A model generated the notes under the pieces. That model saw nothing but the letters and a program-made list of their open reading frames with translations, was not told where the DNA came from and did no database searches. A DNA stretch of 64,000 nt. Source: Vibrio superstes (GTDB taxonomy: Bacteria > Pseudomonadota > Gammaproteobacteria > Enterobacterales > Vibrionaceae). This document shows positions 17,019-26,153 of this stretch, one piece after another; the first letter of the stretch is position 1, and the number at the start of each line of letters is the position of its first letter. The stretch spans positions 62,001 through 126,000 of the forward strand of contig NZ_BCUR01000001.1 of NCBI RefSeq assembly GCF_003569005.1, in the 5' to 3' direction. The translations under genes were made by a program, and so were the position numbers.

Positions 17019-17906
17019 TCACTTAAGGCTCCATTGCTTTGGCAGGTTGCGAATCATCCAGCTTTTAGCCTTGCCCATCTGATTTCGCTTCCACGCCATT
17101 ATTACCGGTAATTCAGACTCTTCACTGCCACTGATTTGCTTAAGAAGCCCTGCTTCTATTTTTGCTTTGGCAATATGCGTGGGTATTGTGCCTATGCCCA
17201 AACCGCTCTCTAATGCCTCTATCTTAGAGGCAAAGTTAGTTACCGTGAGGCGCTGCTGCTTCTCAAACACATTGATACTGCGTGTAGGCTTAGTTCTTGC
17301 TGAATCGGCGATAGCTATGACGCGATAGTTCGATTGCGCTTCTTGATCAAATTCGCCGGCGCGTTTATGAACAAAATGCTCTGGCGCTGCCACCCAGGTT
17401 AACCCTATGCTGCCTATTGTTTCTATTTTTGCCTCAGGAAGGGAAATGTCCGTCATAGGAGCCACAAGAATATCAGCGCGATCGTAGGCTAATGCCTCCC
17501 AACCCCCTGCAAGTATCTCTTCTTGGAGTTTCAGGCGTGTTTTGCTTTGTTTTGCCAGTTTTTCAACTAAAGGGAAAAAATGTCCTACCGGAATCACACC
17601 ATCAAAAGCAATGGTAAGGTCTAGCTCCCAACCATTGGCAAGACTGGTGGCATCATTAATCATATCTGCTGTAGCTGCGAGAATTACTCTGCCCTGCTCT
17701 AACAATATTTTGCCTGCAGGCGTGAGTTCTGCCCTGTGCCCTGAGCGGTCGAAGATAAACAGATCCAGCTCTTGTTCGAGCTTTTGAATCTGATAGCTAA
17801 GAGACGATGGCGCTCGATTTAATTCTTCTGCAGCTGCTGAAAAACTGCCACGACGATCGATTGCATCAAGGATGTGCATGGCTTCAAGAGTGATTGGCGT
17901 GATCAT
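17019..17906 (-). CDS. LysR-family transcriptional regulator
   Basis: 295 residues from ATG 17906, which follows AGGA five bases upstream; the TTG further upstream has no support. The N-terminal winged helix (residues 5-65: FSAAAEELNRAPSSLSYQIQKLEQ, LFIFDRSGHRAELTPAGK) is typical of LysR proteins, and residues 90-290 form the effector-binding domain. The target is unknown. It is convergent with the acetyltransferase gene, and upstream there is about 250 bases to the small membrane-protein terminator. The closest remembered relatives are YafC/PtxR-like regulators, but no specific name is justified. Confidence 0.9.
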   Translation of the reverse strand: MITPITLEAMHILDAIDRRGSFSAAAEELNRAPSSLSYQIQKLEQELDLFIFDRSGHRAELTPAGKILLEQGRVILAATADMINDATSLANGWELDLTIAFDGVIPVGHFFPLVEKLAKQSKTRLKLQEEILAGGWEALAYDRADILVAPMTDISLPEAKIETIGSIGLTWVAAPEHFVHKRAGEFDQEAQSNYRVIAIADSARTKPTRSINVFEKQQRLTVTNFASKIEALESGLGIGTIPTHIAKAKIEAGLLKQISGSEESELPVIMAWKRNQMGKAKSWMIRNLPKQWSLK

Positions 17907-18073
17907 TGACTTCCTTATCAAGGCTTATTTCGTGTTATTTAATCACTATCAAATATAAAGTCACTGAATTTCATCAATTATATTGAAGCAAGACAAACAA
18001 AGTAAAGAGGGATCAAAAAAGGACGGTCGCTATAAGCCATTGATTTTATGAACAATTAGTGGGGTATAGAAAC

Positions 18074-18104
18074 GAAAAAGCCAACTCACATGGAGTTGGC
18101 TTTG
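18074..18104 (-). terminator. Terminator of the 25-residue membrane-protein gene
   Basis: GCCAACTC (18080-18087) pairs with GAGTTGGC (18093-18100). On the minus strand the stem is followed by TTTTTCG. It lies 60 bases after the small ORF stop and supports a real transcript there. Confidence 0.88.
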
Positions 18105-18163
18105 GAATTTTGCAATCAATAAAAGAAAAACAAAAAGTTGGATTATTGCAAAATAAACCGTGC

Positions 18164-18241
18164 TTACTTGTTTGCTTTTATTTCTTTAGTAACCATTACT
18201 ACTGAAGCTGCGATAAATGTCACGATTAGCGCTAGTTCCAT
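18164..18241 (-). CDS. Small single-span membrane protein, 25 residues
   Basis: ATG 18241 to TAA 18164 encodes MELALIVTFIAASVVMVTK plus EIKANK: one hydrophobic helix (residues 2-17) with a basic C-terminal tail, as in many bacterial membrane miniproteins. The Shine-Dalgarno site is strong (AGGTGG, 9 bases before ATG). A clear intrinsic terminator follows. It lies 99 bases downstream of galE on the same strand, so it may be co-transcribed or have its own promoter (TTGGTT and TAATAA, 18-base spacing, on the minus strand). Function is unknown and no named family is recognised. Confidence 0.72.
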   Translation of the reverse strand: MELALIVTFIAASVVMVTKEIKANK

Positions 18242-18340
18242 AATGTTTCACCACCTGATATCAAAGAGTTATTAAGATTCGTTAAATTCTAAAACCAATT
18301 GTAACACTCTGTGGCGAAAAAAGTATCTAGTTATTCGGAA

Positions 18341-19354
18341 TTATTCGGGGTAACCCTTCGGATTTTCCGATTGCCAGCGCCAAGTATCTTCGCTCATTTC
18401 TTGCAAAGTACGCGTTGCTTTCCAATCTAGAACCGCTTCAGCCTTGGCAGGATCCGCCCAGCACTCGGCAATATCACCGGGTCTACGAGGGGCAATCTTG
18501 TACGCAATAGTCGTACCGCTCGCTTGTTCAAAGGCTTTTACCATATCCAAAACACTCGAACCATTACCTGTGCCTAGGTTAAAGATGTGCAAACCTGATT
18601 CACTCCCTACCTTCTGCAGCGCTGCAATGTGACCATCAGACAGATCCATTACATGAATATAGTCACGAACACCGGTTCCATCAGGCGTCGGATAGTCATC
18701 ACCAAACACAGACAGATATTCGCGGCGACCCACCGCAACCTGAGAGACAAATGGCATAAGGTTGTTTGGGATCCCTTGTGGATCTTCACCTAAGTGCCCG
18801 GTTGGGTGAGAGCCTACAGGGTTGAAGTAGCGTAGCAAGGTGATGCTCCAATCAGGATTCGCCCCCTGAAAATCAGTCAGACACTCTTCTACCATTAGCT
18901 TGCTACGCCCATAAGGGTTAGTCGCGCTTGTAGGGAAGTCTTCGGTAATAGGCACTGAGGCTGGGTCCCCATAAACCGTTGCAGAAGAAGAGAACACTAA
19001 TCTCTTAACACCCGCCTCTCGCATCGCATCCACCAGTACAAGAGTGCCGTTGACGTTATTGTCATAATACTCGAGGGGTTTAGCCACCGACTCACCGACG
19101 GCCTTCAAGCCAGCAAAATGAATAACCGCATCAATATTAAATTGTTGCATCGTTTTGACTAGTAATGCTTTATCTCTGATATCGCCTTCGACGAACTCAA
19201 CATTTTCACCAGAAACTAGGCTGATGCGCTGATTTACGCTCGCCTTGCTGTTATATAAGTTGTCAAAAATTACAGGTGTCATCCCTGCTTCTAGAAGCTG
19301 TATACAGGTATGGCTGCCAATATAGCCCATACCACCAGTTACAAGTACATTCAT
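18341..19354 (-). CDS. galE: UDP-glucose 4-epimerase
   Basis: 337 residues from ATG 19354 (MNVLVTGGMGYIGSH). The Rossmann motif GGMGYIG binds NAD; SSSATVYG and the YGRSK motif hold the catalytic Ser/Tyr/Lys; RYFNPVGSHPTG and the C-terminal PRRPGDIAECWADP are characteristic of GalE. It interconverts UDP-glucose and UDP-galactose in the cytoplasm, for galactose use and surface polysaccharide. Length matches E. coli GalE (338). It is not next to other gal genes here. Confidence 0.97.
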   Translation of the reverse strand: MNVLVTGGMGYIGSHTCIQLLEAGMTPVIFDNLYNSKASVNQRISLVSGENVEFVEGDIRDKALLVKTMQQFNIDAVIHFAGLKAVGESVAKPLEYYDNNVNGTLVLVDAMREAGVKRLVFSSSATVYGDPASVPITEDFPTSATNPYGRSKLMVEECLTDFQGANPDWSITLLRYFNPVGSHPTGHLGEDPQGIPNNLMPFVSQVAVGRREYLSVFGDDYPTPDGTGVRDYIHVMDLSDGHIAALQKVGSESGLHIFNLGTGNGSSVLDMVKAFEQASGTTIAYKIAPRRPGDIAECWADPAKAEAVLDWKATRTLQEMSEDTWRWQSENPKGYPE

Positions 19355-19582
19355 GAGTTTTACCAACTGATTGATTTATAAATAAGAGTACCTCATTTTT
19401 GTTAATTTTTAAATTTGCCAATGCGCTTTCACTGCTTGAAAGTGCGGCGTTCAAATCCTTAATTGGCCAAATGCTCTCGTTTGTTGTTATTCTTTACAAT
19501 ACACATCTGGAACGTAATAAATCGCAACAACATCATAGAGTTGCTGTGAGTGGATTGATCTCCGAGTGCAAGAGAGGAAGGG

Positions 19583-20314
19583 ATGAAACTAAATTGTGAT
19601 ATGGGCGAAAGCTTAGGGGCATGGACAGTGGGTAATGATGCCCAGATCATGCCCTATATCGATATGGCGAATATTGCCTGCGGTTTTCATGCCTCAGATC
19701 CCGACACTATGTCGACTACTGTCGTACTCGCCAAGCAACACGGAGTGTCTATTGGTGCCCATCCAGGATATGCGGACTTGCAAGGCTTTGGCAGGCGCTC
19801 TATTCCCCATACTCACGCTCAAATTACCCACCTTATCCTCTATCAAGTAGGCGCTCTGCAGGGGATATGCCGGTTACATCAAGCCAATGTCGACTATATA
19901 AAGCCCCATGGCGCCCTCTATAACGACATGATGAAAGATGTAGCGCTATTTTCTTCCGTTATAGAGGCTGCTAGGCAACTGCAATTACCTTTAATGGTGC
20001 TAGCAACCGACAACGCCGACTATTTACACATCGCACAACGGGCAAATGTGACTCTCATTCACGAAGGCTTTGTGGATAGACGCTACACCAAGGGTAAGCA
20101 GCTTGCCCCGCGCACTTTAAAAGGCGCGGTCATGACCGAGCTTGATGAAGTGAAACATCAAGCACAAGCTTTGATTAGCGGTAGCACATTTAGCAGTATT
20201 GATAATGCGCCAATTCAAGTGGTTGCCGATACCTTGTGTGTTCACGGTGACGGTAGCAATGCCCTTATCTTTGCTCAACATCTGCGTGATTTAATTAATG
20301 AGCAAGCGAAGTGA
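19583..20314 (+). CDS. pxpA: 5-oxoprolinase subunit A (LamB/YcsF family)
   Basis: 243 residues starting MKLNCDMGESLGAW, the family hallmark (DxNCDxGE). IACGFHASDP, GAHPGYADLQGFGRR, and KPHGALYNDM are the conserved metal/substrate regions. With PxpB and PxpC it cleaves 5-oxoproline to glutamate using ATP. The start follows AGAGGAAGG. Its TGA overlaps the GTG start of pxpB by four bases, and pxpC follows with the same overlap, giving a compact three-gene operon. Confidence 0.96.
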   Translation: MKLNCDMGESLGAWTVGNDAQIMPYIDMANIACGFHASDPDTMSTTVVLAKQHGVSIGAHPGYADLQGFGRRSIPHTHAQITHLILYQVGALQGICRLHQANVDYIKPHGALYNDMMKDVALFSSVIEAARQLQLPLMVLATDNADYLHIAQRANVTLIHEGFVDRRYTKGKQLAPRTLKGAVMTELDEVKHQAQALISGSTFSSIDNAPIQVVADTLCVHGDGSNALIFAQHLRDLINEQAK

Positions 20315-21015
20315 CCCTGACTCCTAACCGTAAGCCATATATTTATCAAGTGGGTGAATGCGCCATCCTGCTTCGATTTTCAGATGACATCGATGAGTTT
20401 CTGCCCTCTTACATCGCTCGTGTTGCTTCGATTGTTCGATATAAACTAACGCCCAAACCCGTTAACTGTGTGCCTTCTTATACTACTTTATTGATCGAGT
20501 TTTCTGGGTTGAAGTTCGATTACAAGCTCATCCATGAGCAACTGATGTCACTGTTACTGGAACTAAGTAGTAACCCCGCTCCTTCATCAAAAAACATCAT
20601 TGAAATTCCGGTGTATTATGGCGAAGAAGTCGCGCTAGATGCGGCTCGTTATTCTAAAGAAAAGGGATTGTCGCTACAGCAATTACAAGAAATTCACACC
20701 TCAGCAGAGTATCAAGTGCACGCTTTAGGGTTTGCCCCGGGGTTTGCCTTTATGGCGCAAGTACCAGAGATGCTGCAACTACCCCGCCTAGATGCACCAA
20801 GACCAAGAATTGCAAAAGGCAGTGTGGCTATTGCTGGCCCGCAAACGGCTGTGTATCCGGAAGAAAGCCCTGGTGGCTGGAATATCATTGGCAGAACCCC
20901 CATAGAGTTATACAACCCACAACATGATCCAATGACTGTATTGTCACCTGGTGACAAGGTTCGCTTCATCGCTATCTCTAAACGCCAATTTATTGAGCTT
21001 GGAGGCCTGTTGTGA
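20311..21015 (+). CDS. pxpB: 5-oxoprolinase subunit B (KipI-like)
   Basis: 234 residues from a GTG start that overlaps the pxpA stop (GTGA). The C-terminal half holds HALGFAPGFAFM, PRLDAPRPRIAKGSVAIAG and ESPGGWNIIGRTP, the conserved block of the KipI/PxpB carboxyltransferase-like domain. In B. subtilis the homologue KipI also inhibits a sporulation kinase, but in proteobacteria it is a subunit of the 5-oxoprolinase complex. Translation is coupled on both sides. Confidence 0.95.
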   Translation: MTLTPNRKPYIYQVGECAILLRFSDDIDEFLPSYIARVASIVRYKLTPKPVNCVPSYTTLLIEFSGLKFDYKLIHEQLMSLLLELSSNPAPSSKNIIEIPVYYGEEVALDAARYSKEKGLSLQQLQEIHTSAEYQVHALGFAPGFAFMAQVPEMLQLPRLDAPRPRIAKGSVAIAGPQTAVYPEESPGGWNIIGRTPIELYNPQHDPMTVLSPGDKVRFIAISKRQFIELGGLL

Positions 21016-21959
21016 CTAAGGTACTCACCCTGCTTAAAACCAATGCGCTAACAAGCATTCAAGATAATGGACGCTTTGGTTACGCCCATCTGGGGATTAC
21101 CCAAGGTGGAGTCGCTGATGAGTACTCTTTTCATTGGGCGAATAAGCTGCTGGAAAACCCTTTTGCTAGTTCAGTTATCGAAACCAGCCTTGGCGGCCTA
21201 GAAGCAGAATTTGCACAAGATTCTTGGTTTGCCGTTACTGGAGCGCTTGATAACGTCTACTTAGATGACGTTATTCTGCCAAACTGGAGTCGAGTATGGG
21301 CTAAGCGAGGTCAGCGCCTTAGCGTTAGGATGCCACGCACTGGCTTAAGGAATTATATTGCCCTTCCTAACGGTATCAAAGCGCCTTTGCATCATGGAAG
21401 CCGATCAACAGTAACCAAAGACCGTTTAGGTGGATTACACAGTGACGGACAAGCACTAAAAGCGGGCGACGCAGTGTGTTGCATTGCCCCTTCATTGAAA
21501 CAATGTAAGCCAACCTCTGTTGCACCCCAGTTCATCCCAGACTTTGCACCAACATCGATCATACCGCTTCGACTTTTGCCCGATTCTCAACACGCCTTAT
21601 TTGATCAAAATGCAACACAAACCCTGTTTGAAACACTTTATAGCGTTGACAGTCAAAGCAACAAAATGGGCTATCAATTAGCAGGAAACCCCATCTCCGT
21701 CCCTAAAAAACATCTAATCTCAGAACCCATCGCCCTCGGTGCCGTACAGGTACCACCAAGTGGTCTGCCTATTATCATGCTGTGTGAACGGCAAACTATC
21801 GGTGGGTACCATAAGCTAGGCACTATCGCTAGGCTTGACCTTGCTACACTCGCACAAGCTAAACCGGGAACAAAAGTTCAGTTCATCCCATCAGATGTAA
21901 ACACTTGTCTTTCAGAATACAAAAACTGGTTAAAATTTTTCCAAAAAGAAGCACCATAA
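21012..21959 (+). CDS. pxpC: 5-oxoprolinase subunit C (KipA-like)
   Basis: 315 residues from a GTG overlapping the pxpB stop. TSIQDNGRFGYAHLGITQGG near the start, the GGLEAEF strand, and QTIGGYHKLGTIARLDLATL near residue 270 are typical of the KipA/PxpC biotin-carboxylase-carrier-like fold. It is the third subunit of the ATP-dependent 5-oxoprolinase. It is the last gene of the operon; a DnaA-box cluster and a terminator occupy the convergent gap that follows. Confidence 0.95.
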   Translation: MTKVLTLLKTNALTSIQDNGRFGYAHLGITQGGVADEYSFHWANKLLENPFASSVIETSLGGLEAEFAQDSWFAVTGALDNVYLDDVILPNWSRVWAKRGQRLSVRMPRTGLRNYIALPNGIKAPLHHGSRSTVTKDRLGGLHSDGQALKAGDAVCCIAPSLKQCKPTSVAPQFIPDFAPTSIIPLRLLPDSQHALFDQNATQTLFETLYSVDSQSNKMGYQLAGNPISVPKKHLISEPIALGAVQVPPSGLPIIMLCERQTIGGYHKLGTIARLDLATLAQAKPGTKVQFIPSDVNTCLSEYKNWLKFFQKEAP

Positions 21960-22023
21960 AAAAGCGCAAATTAATAAAAAAAATACTTGACCTATTTCAG
22001 CCAAAAAACCGTTCTAACGACAT

Positions 22024-22196
22024 TGTGAATAACGAAGTTTGCTAAGCCTTGAATTGCTAAAGGCTAAGCTCTAGCTCGACGATTTATTGTGAAGAGTTAT
22101 CCAACTAGTTATCCACAATTCGTGTGGATAACCATTTTGGTGCAAATGCTTGATTCACTTAGAATGCTAGTGATTTGCAATAACATTAGTGGATAA
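22024..22196. other. Cluster of DnaA boxes in a convergent intergenic region
   Basis: Two perfect DnaA boxes face each other: TTATCCACA (22109-22117) and TGTGGATAA (22123-22131), 5 bases apart. TTATCCAAC (22097-22105, two mismatches), TGTGAATAA (22024-22032) and AGTGGATAA (22188-22196), one mismatch each, lie close by. Both flanking genes end here, so the boxes are not obviously promoter operators. The region is AT-rich. A role in titrating or reactivating DnaA is an inference. Confidence 0.6.
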
Positions 22197-22240
22197 ATAT
22201 TACCTAATTTTGTTAACTTTTTTACAATACAGTTTCTCAT

Positions 22241-22272
22241 AGCCCTAATGGGTATTGGGCTGAGGGCTTTTT
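22241..22272 (+). terminator. Terminator at the 3' end of the pxp region
   Basis: AGCCCT (22241-22246) pairs with AGGGCT (22263-22268), and a run of T residues follows. It is oriented for rightward transcripts, though 280 bases after pxpC. Confidence 0.65.
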
Positions 22273-22321
22273 GTTGTTTAGTAACAGTTTAGGCACAGAT
22301 CGTAAATCTATGCCTTACTGC

Positions 22322-24778
22322 CTACAATGAGCCATTTTTTACTGGTAGTAATAACTGCTTAATTAAACTGTTTACCACCAAGGCTAAAATCACAAAGGTC
22401 AGTACAGGAAGTGCAAACCACAGCTGTGGATGCATTCGAACTGATAAATCAAAGCCCCAATACAGTAACCCACTAACACTTGCCTCGGCGCCTAAACTTG
22501 CCACTAAGCCTGCGATAAGCGCCATTAACCCATACTCGCACCATAACGTGGTTGAAATGCGCTTTTTGCTGGCACCCAACGTACGATATAAGCGTATTTC
22601 CAACTGTCTTTGTGAAATGCTTAGACGCAGTAGCGTAAATATCAGCAGTAACCCCGCCACTACACCAAGAGCCGCCAAGACGGTAATAGACCAAATTATC
22701 TGAGAGAGAAGCGACTGGATCTTGTCGCCCATCTTTCTAATATCAAGCAAGCTTACTGTTGGATGCTGAGATGACAGGGCTTGGATCATAGCGTCGTGCT
22801 CTGGCTCTATTCGATAAGACACCATAAATGCTCCAGGCATTTGTGGTGCATATTGAGGCGCAAAGATGAAATAGAAATTGGGCTTCATTTCACGCCATTC
22901 CACCTTACGAATACTATTAACCACAGCCTTCACCTCTTGGCCACTGATCACAAATTCGAGTTCATCGCCAATTCTGAGGTTAAGCGCGGCAGCTACCTCC
23001 GATTCCACTGAGACGCCATTGTCACTTCCCCACGTACCTTCTAACAACTCATTGTACTCTGGTAGTTTGTCAGCCCAAGTGAGATTGAGTTCTCGACGCA
23101 CTGCATCCGTGTCTTGGTTGTCTTTTGATACCTGTTTGGCATCCACATCATTAATCTTGGCTAAACGACCGCGAATAATGGGAAAGGCTTGGGAGCGTTC
23201 AATATTTTCGGCATCTAATTGACGCAGGTATCCATCAACCTCATAAGGGGCAATATTTATAGCAAAAGCATTCGGTGCATTCTCTGGAAGCGTGCTGCGC
23301 CAATCTTGCAAAAGATCTGTGCGAACCAACCATACAATCGCTAGTAGCATCAGTGATAATGCTAATGCGCCAAATTGTAGTCCACTGGCTAACGATGAAC
23401 GATTAAGGCGACTTACCGCAAGAGCCATAGCCGGGCTCAATTTCAGCTTTCCAATAAGCTTTGAAATCATCATAGCTACACCCGCTAGCACCACAAACAG
23501 CACGGCCATGCCCGCGAGCACTATCCAAACTAAGGTGTTGGATGCATACACTATCAGCATTGGAATGATGGGCACCAATACTAGCCACCAGCTTTTACCG
23601 TGACGCTGCTCCACAGGTTGCAGCACGTTCGTTGCCGAAGTGTTCAATAGATTTATCATTGGGATACCCAAAGCAGGTACGCCAATTAAGAAGCAGCTTG
23701 AGATGGCGACCAACATTGGAGTGACGCCGTAACTTGGTAGTGGTTCAGGGAGCAGATCCGCTAACGGTACACGCAGCAATACTTCGAGCACATAACCAAT
23801 AGCCACGCCAAACACAACACCAGTCACGAACAAAAGAAGTACCTGAATCATAAGCCAGCGACCTATCCACTTCTTGCTTGCCCCTATGCTCTTTAGCATT
23901 GCAATGGTTTGGCGACGCCCAGCTACATAGTGCTGGCAGGTTAATACTAAGGTGGTCGCGGCCATGATCACCACTATCGCGACGGTCAAAGACAGGTACT
24001 GAGTCGTTCGCGTGAACATATCATTGGTACGACTGCGGCTGTTTTGATCTCGCCAGCGATCACTGGGGGAGAGTTCTACCTGACCTTTCAAGGCTTGTAA
24101 TTGCGCGTCTGGTCCGGTAAAAAACTGTTGATAGCGCACTCTAGAGCCCAATTGCAACGCTCCAGTACGCGCGATATCACTGGAGTGTATAAGCGCTGTA
24201 GGCATTTGTTGGAATGGATTAAAACTGAGCCCTGGTTGCTGCTCTATCATACCGTTTAATGTAAAATCCGCATCACCAATAGTGACAGTGTCACCTTGCT
24301 TAACATCTAATGCCAACATAGCTCGCTCTTCAAGCCATAGTTCTCCTTTATTGAGATGGGAGGTACTACGTTCGTTAGATGCCAGTACTAGATCGCCGCG
24401 CAATGGGTAGGCCTCATCAACGGCCTTAACCGAAACCAGTAGCATCTCTTCATCGCCAAATGCCATAGTGGCAAAGCTCACCATCGAAGCAACATCAATG
24501 TCCGGTGACAATGACTCCGTATTTAACGCTTCGGGAACGGGATTTGCGGAGCGGTACACTAGATCAGCGGTTAGGGCATCTCTACCCTGCTTGACGATGA
24601 CCTGCTCCATCCTCTCAGCTAAGGCTGATAATGCAAACACACACGCAATAATGAGGGTGAGTGCCACCGATATAGGCCACAACTGACCATGGCGAATTTC
24701 TTTAAAGCTCCAAGCAAGCAGACGTCGGTTTAGCTTTGCATTGACTTGCGGGATTGAGGCCGTTTGTGACTGTTCCAT
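22322..24778 (-). CDS. ybbP: ABC transporter permease of the YbbP type
   Basis: 818 residues. One membrane helix near residues 30-55 is followed by a large periplasmic domain, then three helices (about 260-370), a further central pair of helices, a second periplasmic domain (about 500-670) and three C-terminal helices (about 690-810). This duplicated FtsX/MacB-like layout, and the adjacent YbbA-type ATPase, identify the YbbAP system. Its role is not settled; export of lipophilic or envelope molecules has been suggested. It is transcribed after ybbA with an 8-base gap. Confidence 0.88.
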   Translation of the reverse strand: MEQSQTASIPQVNAKLNRRLLAWSFKEIRHGQLWPISVALTLIIACVFALSALAERMEQVIVKQGRDALTADLVYRSANPVPEALNTESLSPDIDVASMVSFATMAFGDEEMLLVSVKAVDEAYPLRGDLVLASNERSTSHLNKGELWLEERAMLALDVKQGDTVTIGDADFTLNGMIEQQPGLSFNPFQQMPTALIHSSDIARTGALQLGSRVRYQQFFTGPDAQLQALKGQVELSPSDRWRDQNSRSRTNDMFTRTTQYLSLTVAIVVIMAATTLVLTCQHYVAGRRQTIAMLKSIGASKKWIGRWLMIQVLLLFVTGVVFGVAIGYVLEVLLRVPLADLLPEPLPSYGVTPMLVAISSCFLIGVPALGIPMINLLNTSATNVLQPVEQRHGKSWWLVLVPIIPMLIVYASNTLVWIVLAGMAVLFVVLAGVAMMISKLIGKLKLSPAMALAVSRLNRSSLASGLQFGALALSLMLLAIVWLVRTDLLQDWRSTLPENAPNAFAINIAPYEVDGYLRQLDAENIERSQAFPIIRGRLAKINDVDAKQVSKDNQDTDAVRRELNLTWADKLPEYNELLEGTWGSDNGVSVESEVAAALNLRIGDELEFVISGQEVKAVVNSIRKVEWREMKPNFYFIFAPQYAPQMPGAFMVSYRIEPEHDAMIQALSSQHPTVSLLDIRKMGDKIQSLLSQIIWSITVLAALGVVAGLLLIFTLLRLSISQRQLEIRLYRTLGASKKRISTTLWCEYGLMALIAGLVASLGAEASVSGLLYWGFDLSVRMHPQLWFALPVLTFVILALVVNSLIKQLLLPVKNGSL

Positions 24779-24786
24779 AGTACCCC

Positions 24787-25500
24787 CTAAGCCAATTGCG
24801 CAGAATCTGACTCTTCACTGTGCACGGTACCACCCTCTAGATGTCCCGATTGCATACTAAAGACTCTGTCACAACGAGAGGCTAACGTATTGTCATGAGT
24901 GACCATGATTAAGGTCGTACCATGTTGCTTGTTTAACGCAAACAATTGCTCAACAATATTCTGCGCAGTGTGCTGGTCGAGATTACCGGTGGGTTCGTCA
25001 GCAAACAATATTTGAGGGCGTAACATAAAAGCTCTTGCTAAGGCCACTCGTTGCTGCTCTCCACCAGAGAGTTGAGATGGAAGGTGGTCTAAACGATTTT
25101 CTAGGCCTACGGACGCAAGCAGTTCTTTAGCTCGCTGTTCATCTTCGGCTTCGCCTCTTAACAAACAAGGCAAGGTTACATTCTCCAAAGCGCTTAGGCT
25201 TGGGATCAAAAGAAAGCTCTGGAATACAAACCCAATGTACTGACTGCGCAGATCGGCACGCTGTTCATCATCAAGTTCAGACAGCGCATGTCCCAGTAAC
25301 TCAACCTCGCCCTCACTAGGAACGTCTAATCCTGCCAACAGCGTCATTAGCGTCGATTTACCCGCGCCAGAGGCACCAACAATAGCCACACTTTCTCCGG
25401 AATGAATATCCAAATTTACATTCTGCAGGATTGTTAAATGCTCTTGTTTGGTAGAGACTGTTTTAGTAACCGATTGAGCCTTAATTACGGATGTGGTCAT
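24787..25500 (-). CDS. ybbA: ABC transporter ATP-binding protein of the YbbA type
   Basis: 237 residues from ATG 25500. Walker A GASGAGKST, signature LSGGEQQRVALARA, Walker B ILFADEPTGNLD and the H-loop TLIMVTHD are all intact. The LolD/MacB-like sequence fits the partner permease encoded downstream. A 16-residue upstream extension of the frame runs into tesA and is unlikely. Its start codon overlaps the start of the divergent tesA gene, an arrangement like the divergent tesA-ybbA pair of E. coli but with no spacer. Confidence 0.92.
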   Translation of the reverse strand: MTTSVIKAQSVTKTVSTKQEHLTILQNVNLDIHSGESVAIVGASGAGKSTLMTLLAGLDVPSEGEVELLGHALSELDDEQRADLRSQYIGFVFQSFLLIPSLSALENVTLPCLLRGEAEDEQRAKELLASVGLENRLDHLPSQLSGGEQQRVALARAFMLRPQILFADEPTGNLDQHTAQNIVEQLFALNKQHGTTLIMVTHDNTLASRCDRVFSMQSGHLEGGTVHSEESDSAQLA

Positions 25501-26095
25501 GATACGTGTACTTTCCTTTGTTTTTCTATTTTTATCCATAAACGCCAACGCAGCGAGTTTATTGGTCCTCGGCGATAGCCTCAGTGCTGGCTACCAAATG
25601 CCTATCGAAAAGGCTTGGCCCACTCTATTGCCTGAAGAGCTATCCGAGCGTGGCCATCAAATGAGAATCATTAACGGTAGCATATCTGGAGATACCACAG
25701 GTAATGGTTTAACGAGGCTACCTGCCCTTTTAGACAAACATCGCCCCGATTACGTGCTGATTGAACTTGGTGCTAATGATGGTTTACGAGGCTTCCCCCC
25801 TAAACTGATCAAAGATAACCTAACCAAACTAATTGATCTCAGTGAAGAAAGTGGCGCTAAAGTCATTGTTATGCAAATCCAAGTCCCACCCAATTATGGT
25901 AGGCGCTATACGCAATCATTTGAACAAGTCTATCCTAGCGTAACTGAAGACAGAGGCGTTGATTTAATTCCATTTTTTCTGGCTGAGATCATCACCGACC
26001 CTGATTTGATGATGCAAGATGGCCTGCACCCTAAGGCGAATGCTCAGCCATGGATCGCGGAGTTTGTCGCACTGCAACTGTCGCCATTACTGTAA
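25499..26095 (+). CDS. tesA: Acyl-CoA thioesterase I / lysophospholipase L1
   Basis: 198 residues from ATG 25499; a GTG six bases earlier is possible. The signal peptide MIRVLSFVFLFLSINANA leads to the SGNH hydrolase: block I GDSLSAGYQ (Ser), block III LGANDGLRG and block V DGLHPKANAQ (Asp/His triad). It hydrolyses acyl thioesters and lysophospholipids in the periplasm. The start codon shares CATG with the start of ybbA on the other strand, so each promoter must lie inside the neighbour's coding region or overlap it. Confidence 0.94.
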   Translation: MIRVLSFVFLFLSINANAASLLVLGDSLSAGYQMPIEKAWPTLLPEELSERGHQMRIINGSISGDTTGNGLTRLPALLDKHRPDYVLIELGANDGLRGFPPKLIKDNLTKLIDLSEESGAKVIVMQIQVPPNYGRRYTQSFEQVYPSVTEDRGVDLIPFFLAEIITDPDLMMQDGLHPKANAQPWIAEFVALQLSPLL

Positions 26096-26153
26096 TTGCA
26101 GACTTTCTTCTAACACCTGACACTCAACACTTAATACAGAGAGAATTGATTAG

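Noticed and set aside
16986..17031. Terminator between the acetyltransferase and LysR genes
   Set aside because: The 10-bp inverted repeat GAGCCTTAAG/CTTAAGGCTC is perfect, but the loop is 26 bases long and there is no T run on either strand.
22024..22196. Replication origin
   Set aside because: No neighbouring dnaA, rctB, parAB or mioC/gidA-type gene and no clear GATC-rich or 11/12-mer RctB site set is seen, so a true origin is unlikely.
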